This document shows positions 26,503-33,738 of a DNA stretch of 64,000 nt, piece by piece. The DNA lies in NCBI RefSeq assembly GCF_030694375.1, contig NZ_JAUXYL010000041.1:124001-188000 (forward strand). Reading direction: 5' to 3'. Each line of letters begins with the position of its first letter. Position 1 is the stretch's first letter. A program made the position numbers and the translations under genes. The stretch comes from Algoriphagus sp. (GTDB lineage: Bacteria; Bacteroidota; Bacteroidia; Cytophagales; Cyclobacteriaceae). Under the pieces are notes generated by a model that saw only the letters and a program-made list of their open reading frames with translations, had not been told where the DNA came from and made no database searches.

Positions 26503-28221
26503 ATGACCAAGAAAAAACTCCGTAGCCAAGAATGGTACGGCCGGACCGGAAAAGACGGATTTATTTACCGATCCTGGATGAAAAATCAGGGACTCCCCCA
26601 TCATCTTTTCGAAGGCGATAAGCCAGTGATTGGGATTTGCAATACCTGGTCTGAACTCACCCCCTGCAATGCCCATTTCAGGGATTTAGCTGAAGCCTTA
26701 AAGCGTGGTATCTGGGAAGCCGGTGGATTTCCATTGGAATTTCCGGTGATGTCCTTGGGCGAATGCTCCATCAAACCTACCGCGATGCTTTTCAGGAATT
26801 TAGCCTCCATGGATGTGGAAGAAAGCATCCGAGCCAACCCCATGGATGGCGTGGTGCTGATGTGTGGGTGTGACAAAACCACCCCTTCCCTAGTCATGGG
26901 AGCCGCTTCTGTCGATATTCCGGCCATGGTACTTTCGGGTGGACCTATGCTCGTGGGAAGATTCAAAGGAAAGAAAATCGGCACTTCGGACATTTGGAGA
27001 TTTGCAGAGGAATACAAGTTGGGAAAGCTTTCTCAGGAAGAATTTATTGAGGCAGAAGCCGCCATGTCCCGTTCTGTAGGACACTGCGCCCCTATGGGTA
27101 CTGCCTCTACCATGGCGGCGATGGTAGAAGCTTTGGGTCTTTCTTTACCTGATAACGCAACCATCCCTGCAGCTGATTCCCGCCGGAAAGTCATGGCCCA
27201 CATGACCGGCATGCGAATCGTGGAGATGGTGAAAGAAGACCTGAAAATGAGTAAAATTTTGACCCGTAAAGCCTTCGAAAACGCCATCATGGTCAATGCG
27301 GCTGTAGGAGGATCCACCAATTTTATTCTTCATTTGACAGCCATTTCCAAGCGAATCGGAGTGGAATTGGATCTCACCGATTTTGATCATTTCTCAGCCA
27401 AAATCCCGCTGATCGCCAATGTTCAGCCGTCCGGAGAGCATTGGGTTGAGGATCTCTTTTATGCAGGTGGACTACCGGCGGTCATGCGCGAAATCGAAAA
27501 GCATCTCCACCGTGACGCCCTTACTGTCAATGGGAAAACTATCGGAGAGAACATTGCAAAGGCTGAATGCTGGGATAGAAATCTGATTGGCACACTGGAA
27601 AACCCCATCAAACCGGACTCAGGCATAGCAGTACTTAAAGGTAATCTCTGTCCAAACGGTGCAGTACTGAAACCTTCTGCCGCCACTCCAAGTCTGCTTA
27701 CCCATACCGGAAGAGCCGTTGTCTTTGAAAATATTGATGACTACAAAGCCAAAGTAGACGACCCGAACCTGGATATCGATGAAACTTGCGTGATGGTCAT
27801 GAAAAATGTAGGGCCAAAAGGCTATCCCGGCATGCCGGAAGTCGGAAATATGGGCTTGCCAAAAAAACTGCTTGAGAAAGGAGTCAAAGATATGATTCGC
27901 ATATCCGATGGTAGGATGAGCGGCACAGGCTTTGGCACAGTCGTACTGCATGTCTCTCCAGAATCAGCAATCGGAGGACCCTTGGCTTTTGTGCAAAACG
28001 GAGATATGATCGCCTTGGATGTACCCAATCGCAGCCTAAACCTATTGATTTCCGAAGAGGAATTTGAAAGGCGAAGAGTAGGCTTCCAGCCGACCAAGCT
28101 CCCTTATGAAAGAGGCTACGTGAATCTTTTCCTTGACAAAGTAAATCAAGCACACGAAGGCGTAGACTTTGATTTTCTCCAAGGAAGCTCAGGTTCAGAA
28201 GTGAAAAGAGATTCGCATTAA
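26503..28221 (+). CDS. IlvD/Edd-family sugar-acid dehydratase
   Basis: 572 residues. Family enzymes remove water from dihydroxy-acids using an iron-sulfur cluster and Mg. Three cluster cysteines are visible: C55 in ELTPCNAH, C123 in CGCDKTTPS and C195 in GHCAPMGT. Their spacing (68 and 72 residues) closely follows that of L-arabinonate dehydratase, a [2Fe-2S] pentonate dehydratase, rather than the longer valine-pathway enzyme. The entry FIYRSWMKNQGLPHH and the PVMSLGECSIKPTAM loop also fit the sugar-acid subgroup. It heads a run of four genes with two SDRs and an acetoacetate-decarboxylase-like protein, which suggests oxidative, non-phosphorylating catabolism of a sugar acid; the substrate is not determined. 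Confidence 0.88.
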   Translation: MTKKKLRSQEWYGRTGKDGFIYRSWMKNQGLPHHLFEGDKPVIGICNTWSELTPCNAHFRDLAEALKRGIWEAGGFPLEFPVMSLGECSIKPTAMLFRNLASMDVEESIRANPMDGVVLMCGCDKTTPSLVMGAASVDIPAMVLSGGPMLVGRFKGKKIGTSDIWRFAEEYKLGKLSQEEFIEAEAAMSRSVGHCAPMGTASTMAAMVEALGLSLPDNATIPAADSRRKVMAHMTGMRIVEMVKEDLKMSKILTRKAFENAIMVNAAVGGSTNFILHLTAISKRIGVELDLTDFDHFSAKIPLIANVQPSGEHWVEDLFYAGGLPAVMREIEKHLHRDALTVNGKTIGENIAKAECWDRNLIGTLENPIKPDSGIAVLKGNLCPNGAVLKPSAATPSLLTHTGRAVVFENIDDYKAKVDDPNLDIDETCVMVMKNVGPKGYPGMPEVGNMGLPKKLLEKGVKDMIRISDGRMSGTGFGTVVLHVSPESAIGGPLAFVQNGDMIALDVPNRSLNLLISEEEFERRRVGFQPTKLPYERGYVNLFLDKVNQAHEGVDFDFLQGSSGSEVKRDSH

Positions 28222-28235
28222 TCAAAAGGGAAGCA

Positions 28236-28267
28236 TCCCCCAAGGGTTCTAAACCCTTGGAGGGTTT
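28236..28267 (+). terminator. CCAAGGGTT palindrome with T-run
   Basis: Perfect stem CCAAGGGTT (28240-28248) and AACCCTTGG (28252-28260), loop CTA, followed by AGGGTTTTTA. It has intrinsic-terminator form and is a member of a palindrome family also seen at 42894-42926 and, decayed, at 41460-41492. The next gene starts 14 bp later, so it would partly uncouple the dehydratase from the SDR genes. Confidence 0.7.
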
Positions 28268-28280
28268 TTAAAAGAGAATT

Positions 28281-29042
28281 ATGAAACCTCAAAAAGTAGC
28301 CATTATTACAGGAGCAGGTCAGGGAATCGGATTGGAGATTGCCAGAAAACTGCTTGATACCGGTTCACATATTGTCCTAAATGATCTGGAAGTCGGCCTG
28401 ACTGAAGAGGCCGTAGCTTCCCTCGCCCGCATGGGCAAAGGTCAAGTCATAGGATGCTCGGGCGATTCTTCTTCCGAGGAGGTGATTTCGGAATTGATCG
28501 AACTGGCCATGCATCATTTTGGTCAAATTGACCAAGTGGTCGCAAATGCCGGCATTACGCTTTTCGGTAATTTTTTGGAGTATTCCCGAAAGGATTTCCT
28601 GGAAGTAATGCGGGTCAATCAAGCAGGCACATTCTTTTTGACACAAGCAGCTGCACGTGTAATGAAAGACCAGAAAAACGGAGGGTCAATTTTGCTTACT
28701 TCCTCTGTGACTGCACATCAAAGCCATGAAAATCTTGCCGCTTACGCCATGAGCAAGGCCGCCATTGAGATGTTGGCCAAAAATCTGGTATTGGAACTTG
28801 CTCCCTTTGGCATTCGAATCAATACCATAGCACCCGGTGCTACCCTTACCGAGCGCACTACTTCTGACCCGGAATATGTCACAACCTGGTCAAAACTTAC
28901 CCCGATCGGCCGTCCCGCCTTTACGACTGATATAGCTGAGGCTGCAGCATTTCTACTTTCCAATGCCGCACGTCACATCACCGGGCAAACACTCATCGTA
29001 GATGGCGGCTGGACAGCGATTAGCCCCTCTCCTTATGCCTGA
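28281..29042 (+). CDS. Short-chain dehydrogenase/reductase
   Basis: 253 residues, classical SDR. The cofactor motif TGAGQGIG is at residues 10-17, with the acidic D35 region (LNDLE) suggesting NAD preference. NAG follows at about 89-91 and the active-site Tyr-x3-Lys in YAMSK (about 155-159). The C-terminal GQTLIVDGGW is the usual substrate-loop ending. Likely oxidises or reduces a sugar or hydroxy acid. It overlaps the next gene by 8 bases. Confidence 0.9.
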   Translation: MKPQKVAIITGAGQGIGLEIARKLLDTGSHIVLNDLEVGLTEEAVASLARMGKGQVIGCSGDSSSEEVISELIELAMHHFGQIDQVVANAGITLFGNFLEYSRKDFLEVMRVNQAGTFFLTQAAARVMKDQKNGGSILLTSSVTAHQSHENLAAYAMSKAAIEMLAKNLVLELAPFGIRINTIAPGATLTERTTSDPEYVTTWSKLTPIGRPAFTTDIAEAAAFLLSNAARHITGQTLIVDGGWTAISPSPYA

Positions 29043-29715
29043 AAATCATCTTATCAGTAAAGATCTTCACCTGGTATTAAAATCTCCACCCCCCTGGCAG
29101 CTCAGTGGTGAAGGGATCATACTAATTTTCAAATTCAAAAAAAATTGGGTTGAAAACTTTGGTTTACTCCCAAAACATCTCGAAGGAAAATTCAAAGGCG
29201 GACTGGGTTACGTCATGCTCGTCAACTATGAAAAAACACCGGTAGGACCTTATCACGAACTGCTGATCATCCCCGGGAAATTTCGAAAAATAAAAAAACA
29301 GGCGATTACCAAAATTTATGTGGATACAGAGGTCAGTACCCAAAATGGACGAAACAACTGGGGAATACCTAAGGAAACACTTCCTTTTACCTGGGAAAAG
29401 GAGCTAGGCAAAGATATAATCCAAATCAAATCCGGTGACCAAGTGATTTTTTCAACAGAAATCACACATAGTGGGCTGCCTTTCCCGGTGACTACTTCAC
29501 TTTTGCCTATCAGTCTATGCCAAATTTGGAATAAGGTAAAATACTACACCAAACCAAGCGGATATGGTTGGGGAAAGCTGGCTAAAATAAAAAGCCTCGA
29601 TTTGGATCCCACTTTTTTTCCTGACATTCGGGATATCAAGCCTCTCTTGGCCATGAAGATAAGCCCCTTTCACATCAAATTCCCGGAGCCAACCTATGGG
29701 GATGAACCATTTTGA
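29035..29715 (+). CDS. Acetoacetate-decarboxylase-like protein
   Basis: 226 residues from the ATG at 29035, overlapping the SDR stop by 8 bases (an upstream start at 29002 would overlap by 41). Recognised from the ADC-superfamily pattern. VGPYHELLIIPGKF in the first half is followed by TEVSTQNGRNNWGIPKE, matching the (S/T)-x-x-GRE-x-x-GxPK core. Members include decarboxylases and aldolase-dehydratases acting on beta-keto or pyruvate-derived acids. Whether the catalytic Lys is in place could not be settled by eye. Sits between two SDR genes in a tightly overlapping operon. Confidence 0.7.
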   Translation: MPENHLISKDLHLVLKSPPPWQLSGEGIILIFKFKKNWVENFGLLPKHLEGKFKGGLGYVMLVNYEKTPVGPYHELLIIPGKFRKIKKQAITKIYVDTEVSTQNGRNNWGIPKETLPFTWEKELGKDIIQIKSGDQVIFSTEITHSGLPFPVTTSLLPISLCQIWNKVKYYTKPSGYGWGKLAKIKSLDLDPTFFPDIRDIKPLLAMKISPFHIKFPEPTYGDEPF

Positions 29716-30499
29716 AAACAAACAAATTATTGTCACCGGAGCAAGTTCGGGGATCGGATTAGCCCTGGTAAGACTACTCTACCCATCGACAAAGCGTATT
29801 TTAGCCGTGGATATCTCAGGTCAAAATCTTGAGAAATTAAAGGATGAACTTCCCGAAATTGAAGGTTTTCTAATTGCAGATTTAAGTGAAAAAACAGGAA
29901 ACAAACTGATTTTGGAATGGATTAAAGCAAATTGGATCGGGATTGATTTTTGTTTTGCAAATGCAGGGAAAGCTGAATACAATGCTACGGAGAATCAAAA
30001 TTGGCATGAAATGGACTCGCTTTTCCAACTCAATGTCTTCAGCCCGATTCAGCTGGGATTGGAATTAAAGACCTGCTTTCCAAACATCACATTTCGACAC
30101 ATCATCACTTGTTCTGCAATTGCATTTTGGGCTGTTCCCGGGTACAGTGTATATGGTGCCAGCAAAGCTGCACTACTCCAATGGGCAAGAACGATTTGGG
30201 CTGAAAAATCAGGAAGTTGGCTAAGTTTAGTATTTCCAATCGCCACATCCACCGCTTTTTTTGATTCCGCCGGTAGCGAAATCCCAAAAGCCTTCCCAAT
30301 GCAAAGCCCAAAAATTGTCGCTCAAAAAATTCTAATTGGAGTGCAGAAAGGCAAAAACATGATTTTTCCATCTCCCCTCTTTAAAATCCTGCTTCACTTG
30401 AATAATTTCCTTTATTTCATTCGACCGATCTATCAGACAATTGAATCAAAGAAATTCCGATCTTGGCAAGCAAAACAAAGCAATAACAGTTCAGTTTAA
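29696..30499 (+). CDS. Short-chain dehydrogenase/reductase
   Basis: 267 residues; a second ATG two codons on (29702) is equally possible. Cofactor motif TGASSGIG (about 14-21), NAG in CFANAGKAEYN, and YGASKAA as the catalytic Tyr-x3-Lys. The C-terminal part is hydrophobic (LLHLNNFLYFIRPIY), which may tether it to the membrane, as in several SDRs acting on lipids or ketones. It overlaps the preceding gene by 20 bases, so it belongs to the same operon. Confidence 0.87.
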   Translation: MGMNHFENKQIIVTGASSGIGLALVRLLYPSTKRILAVDISGQNLEKLKDELPEIEGFLIADLSEKTGNKLILEWIKANWIGIDFCFANAGKAEYNATENQNWHEMDSLFQLNVFSPIQLGLELKTCFPNITFRHIITCSAIAFWAVPGYSVYGASKAALLQWARTIWAEKSGSWLSLVFPIATSTAFFDSAGSEIPKAFPMQSPKIVAQKILIGVQKGKNMIFPSPLFKILLHLNNFLYFIRPIYQTIESKKFRSWQAKQSNNSSV

Positions 30500-30522
30500 T
30501 TTCAAATCATCAACCACATTCC

Positions 30523-31182
30523 ATGAAAAACTATTTCTTCTTACTCTCATTCATCTGGCTAATAAGCTCCTGTGAGCAAAAAACAGAACTGCCTGACACC
30601 CTACCTATCCAAGTGGCAAAGGCCTACGGGTTTAGTAATTTTGACCAGGTAAACTCCATCGCATATACATGGAATGTGCAACGTGATTCGGTAAATGTGC
30701 TTTCCAGGGACTGGAAATGGAATATTAAAGAAAATACAGTTTATTATTCAGGACCTGACACTACCTTCACTTACAGCTTGGCTTCAGACTCTTTGCCAAA
30801 GCAGGACGGAGGATTCATCAATGACAAATACTGGTTGATGATGCCTTTCCAACTCGCATGGGACACTGGGTACACCTTTGAAATTCTGGAAAATGTCCCT
30901 TCCCCAATTGCCGGGGCCAATTCTACCAAGCTGACCATTCTTTATAATTCAGGAGAGCCTGCGGCACCCGGAATGGGGTACACCCCAGGCGATGCCTATG
31001 ACCTTTATTTGGATGAAAATAAAATGATCACAGAATGGGTTTTCCGTAGAGGAAACGGACCGGATGGACGTGCGGTCACTTGGGAAAATGTGCAGGACTT
31101 CGGCCCACTCAAGTTTGCAACCGACCACTCCAATGATGCCGGTAAGCGGTTCATTTGGTTTACCAATATCAAGGTTGACTAA
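30523..31182 (+). CDS. Lipoprotein of unknown function
   Basis: 219 residues with a lipoprotein signal (MKNYFFLLSFIWLISSC). The mature part is rich in beta-strand-like and Trp/Tyr-containing segments (WKWNIKENTVYYSGPDTTFTY, DAYDLYLDENKMITEWVFRR). This recalls the half-barrel fold of LolA/LolB-like proteins, but no family can be named. Gap of 23 bp to the SDR gene, so perhaps the last gene of that operon. A perfect terminator follows. Confidence 0.82.
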   Translation: MKNYFFLLSFIWLISSCEQKTELPDTLPIQVAKAYGFSNFDQVNSIAYTWNVQRDSVNVLSRDWKWNIKENTVYYSGPDTTFTYSLASDSLPKQDGGFINDKYWLMMPFQLAWDTGYTFEILENVPSPIAGANSTKLTILYNSGEPAAPGMGYTPGDAYDLYLDENKMITEWVFRRGNGPDGRAVTWENVQDFGPLKFATDHSNDAGKRFIWFTNIKVD

Positions 31183-31212
31183 TCCATATTTGAAATTCAA
31201 CTGAATCTCCTT

Positions 31213-31244
31213 ATGCCGCTGGTGAGCTACCAGCGGCATTTTTT
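31213..31244 (+). terminator. Intrinsic terminator
   Basis: Perfect 10-bp stem ATGCCGCTGG (31213-31222) and CCAGCGGCAT (31230-31239), loop TGAGCTA, then TTTTTT. It ends the operon 30 bp after the lipoprotein stop. An ATG inside the stem should not be taken as the start of the next gene. Confidence 0.95.
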
Positions 31245-31269
31245 ATATCTTAACAAAAAAACAAGGCTT

Positions 31270-32163
31270 ATGAAATCCCAAACTAACCGGCGTGAATTTT
31301 TACTCAAATCAAGTGCACTGATCGGTGCCGGAATGCTTGTAAATCCTTTTTCGGGATTCTCTTTTTCCAAAGAAAAGTCTTGGACAGTCGGCGAAATCAT
31401 GGACACGTTCATCTCCCAAGTTCCCAACGCACCTTTTTCCCAAACTGTGGATACAATCAAAATCGGATCCAGAGAAACAGTGGTGACAGGGGTGGTAACT
31501 ACCATGTTTACCACGATGGAAATCATCAAAAAAGCGATCGCACTGAAGGCTAACCTGATCATTCCACACGAGCCCACCTTTTTTTCAGGACAGGATGAAA
31601 CAGATTATTTGCAAAATGATCCCGTCTTCCGTGCCAAGTATGATCTGATGGCTGAACATGAAATTACACTTTGGCGCAATCACGACTATGTCCATCGCAT
31701 GAATGACGATGGAGTTCGGATTGGAGTCGTGGGAGATTTGGGATGGAATGCATATTATCAACCAAAAAGCCCGATCCTGAATATTCCCCGAACCAGCCTT
31801 CGTGAATTAATTCATCATATCAAAGGCAAACTTGGTGTACCGGCGATGCGCTATGTAGGTGATCTGAATCAGACCTGCAGCAAAGTATTGCTTCTTCCCG
31901 GAGCAGTAGGAGGTAGAAGGCAAATAGAATCCATTATGAAAGAAAAGCCTGACGCCTTGGTGTGCGGTGAATCCAACGAATGGGAAACTCCAGAATATGT
32001 GCGTGCAGCAAATGAAATCGGGATGAAGCTTTCTATGATCGAAATCGGCCATTCGGCCAGTGAGGAAGGCGGATCAGAATTTGTAAAAAACTGGCTGAAT
32101 GAAAACATGCCGGGGCTTCCTGTGCATCATATTCCTTCAGGGAATTCCTTACAGATCTTTTAG
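31270..32163 (+). CDS. Nif3-like dinuclear metal centre protein with Tat-type signal
   Basis: 297 residues from the ATG at 31270; the longer frame starts inside the terminator. It resembles the Nif3/YbgI family: metal-ligand regions IIPHEPTFF (about 97-105), NHDYVHRM and the C-terminal EIGHSASEEGG (about 258-268). The family forms hexamers or toroids with a two-metal site and uncertain activity. Unusually, the N-terminus is NRREFLLKSSALIGAGMLV, a twin-arginine-type signal with hydrophobic stretch, so this member is probably exported folded with its metals. Stands alone, terminated on both sides. Confidence 0.82.
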   Translation: MKSQTNRREFLLKSSALIGAGMLVNPFSGFSFSKEKSWTVGEIMDTFISQVPNAPFSQTVDTIKIGSRETVVTGVVTTMFTTMEIIKKAIALKANLIIPHEPTFFSGQDETDYLQNDPVFRAKYDLMAEHEITLWRNHDYVHRMNDDGVRIGVVGDLGWNAYYQPKSPILNIPRTSLRELIHHIKGKLGVPAMRYVGDLNQTCSKVLLLPGAVGGRRQIESIMKEKPDALVCGESNEWETPEYVRAANEIGMKLSMIEIGHSASEEGGSEFVKNWLNENMPGLPVHHIPSGNSLQIF

Positions 32164-32200
32164 CGGATGAGTGATGACACAGATGACCAAAGACCCAATT

Positions 32201-32238
32201 CCTATCTGTGAGAATCAGTGAAATCTGTGAGTAAAAAA
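32201..32238. repeat. CTGTG-type dispersed repeat
   Basis: CCTATCTGTGAGAATCAGTG then AAATCTGTGAGTAAAAAAAT, related to 13063-13098 and to the palindromic copy at 45317-45380. Confidence 0.5.
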
Positions 32239-32240
32239 AT

Positions 32241-32276
32241 AAGGGCCGATTTTCACATCAGCCCTTTTGTTTTTGT
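32241..32276 (+). terminator. Terminator candidate after the Nif3-like gene
   Basis: AAGGGC, one mismatch, GAT pairs with ATC, one mismatch, GCCCTT (32241-32266), followed by TTGTTTTTG. Located 78 bp after the stop. It could also serve the converging csbD-like gene. Confidence 0.7.
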
Positions 32277-32341
32277 TTGATTTGCTACAGTTCTGGCTTA
32301 CCAATGATTTTTAATCATTCCCAAACACCTTGTTAAAACGA

Positions 32342-32536
32342 TTAAAGTGAGTTAATCTCATTTTTAACATCATCCATCGTCTTACCAAGCTTTTTCTGCA
32401 ATTTCCCGAGGAGCTCGTCCTCTTTTCCTTCTTCGTATAGCAAATCGTCATCGGTCAAATCAGCATACTTCTGCTTCAATTTTCCTTTAACTTCATTCCA
32501 AGTACCTTTCATTTGAAGTCTAGTGTCAGTTTTCAT
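32342..32536 (-). CDS. CsbD-family stress protein
   Basis: 64 residues, small acidic/basic helical protein. The family core is complete: [24 protein letters not shown], then the [18 protein letters not shown] helix. CsbD-like proteins are abundant general-stress proteins of unknown mechanism. Transcribed alone from the repeat-rich gap upstream. Confidence 0.92.
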   Translation of the reverse strand: MKTDTRLQMKGTWNEVKGKLKQKYADLTDDDLLYEEGKEDELLGKLQKKLGKTMDDVKNEINSL

Positions 32537-33141
32537 TTTGTTTTGGGGTTAAAGTGAAACAATAAATTATTACTTCAACTTATTCAAACCCGGTGCCACG
32601 ACACGGAATTAGGTTTCCGACGCAAATTAGGCGTAAATCCTAAACCGAATTGTTGAGTTATTATTCAGATTGGGGTTTATTAGCCCAATTCTATGGAATA
32701 AATGCCTGTTGAATTTCCTGAAGCGCTCGGTCACTTTTAGACTTTTTTAGGAAGACTTATGAAAAGACTTAAAGTTAAAAGATGGTGTCTCAAAAGGCCT
32801 AAATGTGTCAGCCTGATGATACTTCGACTCCGCTCTGCGTGACAGGAGTCGAAGACCCTCTGCAGCAAATACAGCTGCATTTGAACTTCCTGCCTACACG
32901 ACAGACAGGTGCTACCAATCACGTAAGGTATTTTGGCAGCTGAATGTGTGTCAGTCCGAGCGGAGTCGAGGACCTTTCGATTTCGAGACTCTCGTCTCTC
33001 AAATGCTCAAGGTGACAACCCCCCTGCTTTCGAAGTGATTTACCGCCATTTCCATTTTGTATGTTCGCAGAATATTTAAGACTCAATGTGACAAACAACA
33101 GTTATGAGACAGCCTTTTTTCTGTATACACAAAAGTCTTCC
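32537..33141. repeat. Gene-free region with dispersed repeats
   Basis: No credible gene in 605 bp. At 32822-32854 a perfect 10-bp inverted repeat CTTCGACTCC/GGAGTCGAAG encloses GCTCTGCGTGACA. At 32956-32970 CCGAGCGGAGTCGAG is another copy of the same core, and CTGCCTACACGACAGACAGG lies between. This is accumulated dispersed-repeat text. The promoter of the csbD-like gene should lie near 32540-32640. Confidence 0.6.
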
Positions 33142-33735
33142 CTACAAACTCCAAGTATTCCCTACTTCCGAAACCGGAATACAACCTTTGAATTCTCCCG
33201 GTATGGGGTCGTAACTCAGGACATTTTTTCCGATTTCTTCCGAGGTAAAATATGCCCAAAGCACTGTTGATTTCAGACTTCGATAGAATCCTACCGGCTC
33301 TCTTGGCCCCACTGCCGAGCCCCATACATTCTTTGGGAACTTGGGCGACTTGGCTTCATGTCCTTGGAAACAGGCAGCTTTATCCTCCGGACTAAGCTCA
33401 GCAAAAACTTTTCCGTAGGCAGCTTTACAATCCGCATTGAACTTTTCGATTTCGGCAAGGACATTTTTCTGTCCGGCTTCATCGTAGGTTTTGGCATAAA
33501 TGGAGTCGATGAAAATATCCGCCTTCACATCCAGTCCACCTGGAGTTTCGGTCTTTGGCAATAGAAAATCCACAAAAGCCGAAATGAATCGCGCCTGATC
33601 CTCGCTCAAAAACTGGGGAGTCCAAGTCAGGCGGTCCTGTTTGGCACATGCCTGCAAAAGGCTTAGCATGGTCGGTGCAGCTACTGCCGAACCCGCAAAA
33701 AGGGCTGTTTTTTTTAGTGCGTCTCGTCTGTTCAT
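33142..33735 (-). CDS. Gluconate 2-dehydrogenase subunit 3-like protein (Tat substrate)
   Basis: 197 residues. A twin-arginine signal (MNRRDALKKTALFAGSAVAA) precedes the small-subunit domain (LSEDQARFISAFVDFLLPKT, ending in the DPIPGEFKGCIPV block). In the family this subunit chaperones and carries the FAD subunit through the Tat pathway. It follows the GMC gene after 3 bp, so the two are co-expressed. It is also likely a lipoprotein (LLQAC). Confidence 0.9.
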   Translation of the reverse strand: MNRRDALKKTALFAGSAVAAPTMLSLLQACAKQDRLTWTPQFLSEDQARFISAFVDFLLPKTETPGGLDVKADIFIDSIYAKTYDEAGQKNVLAEIEKFNADCKAAYGKVFAELSPEDKAACFQGHEAKSPKFPKNVWGSAVGPREPVGFYRSLKSTVLWAYFTSEEIGKNVLSYDPIPGEFKGCIPVSEVGNTWSL

Positions 33736-33738
33736 GGC

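Noticed and set aside
31213-31269. Upstream start for the Nif3-like protein
   Set aside because: The ATG lies inside the stem of a perfect terminator; the start at 31270 opens a Tat-type signal.
33061-33270. Small plus-strand frame before the GMC pair
   Set aside because: Mostly overlaps the coding strand of the gluconate-dehydrogenase-like small subunit on the other strand and has no signal or motif.
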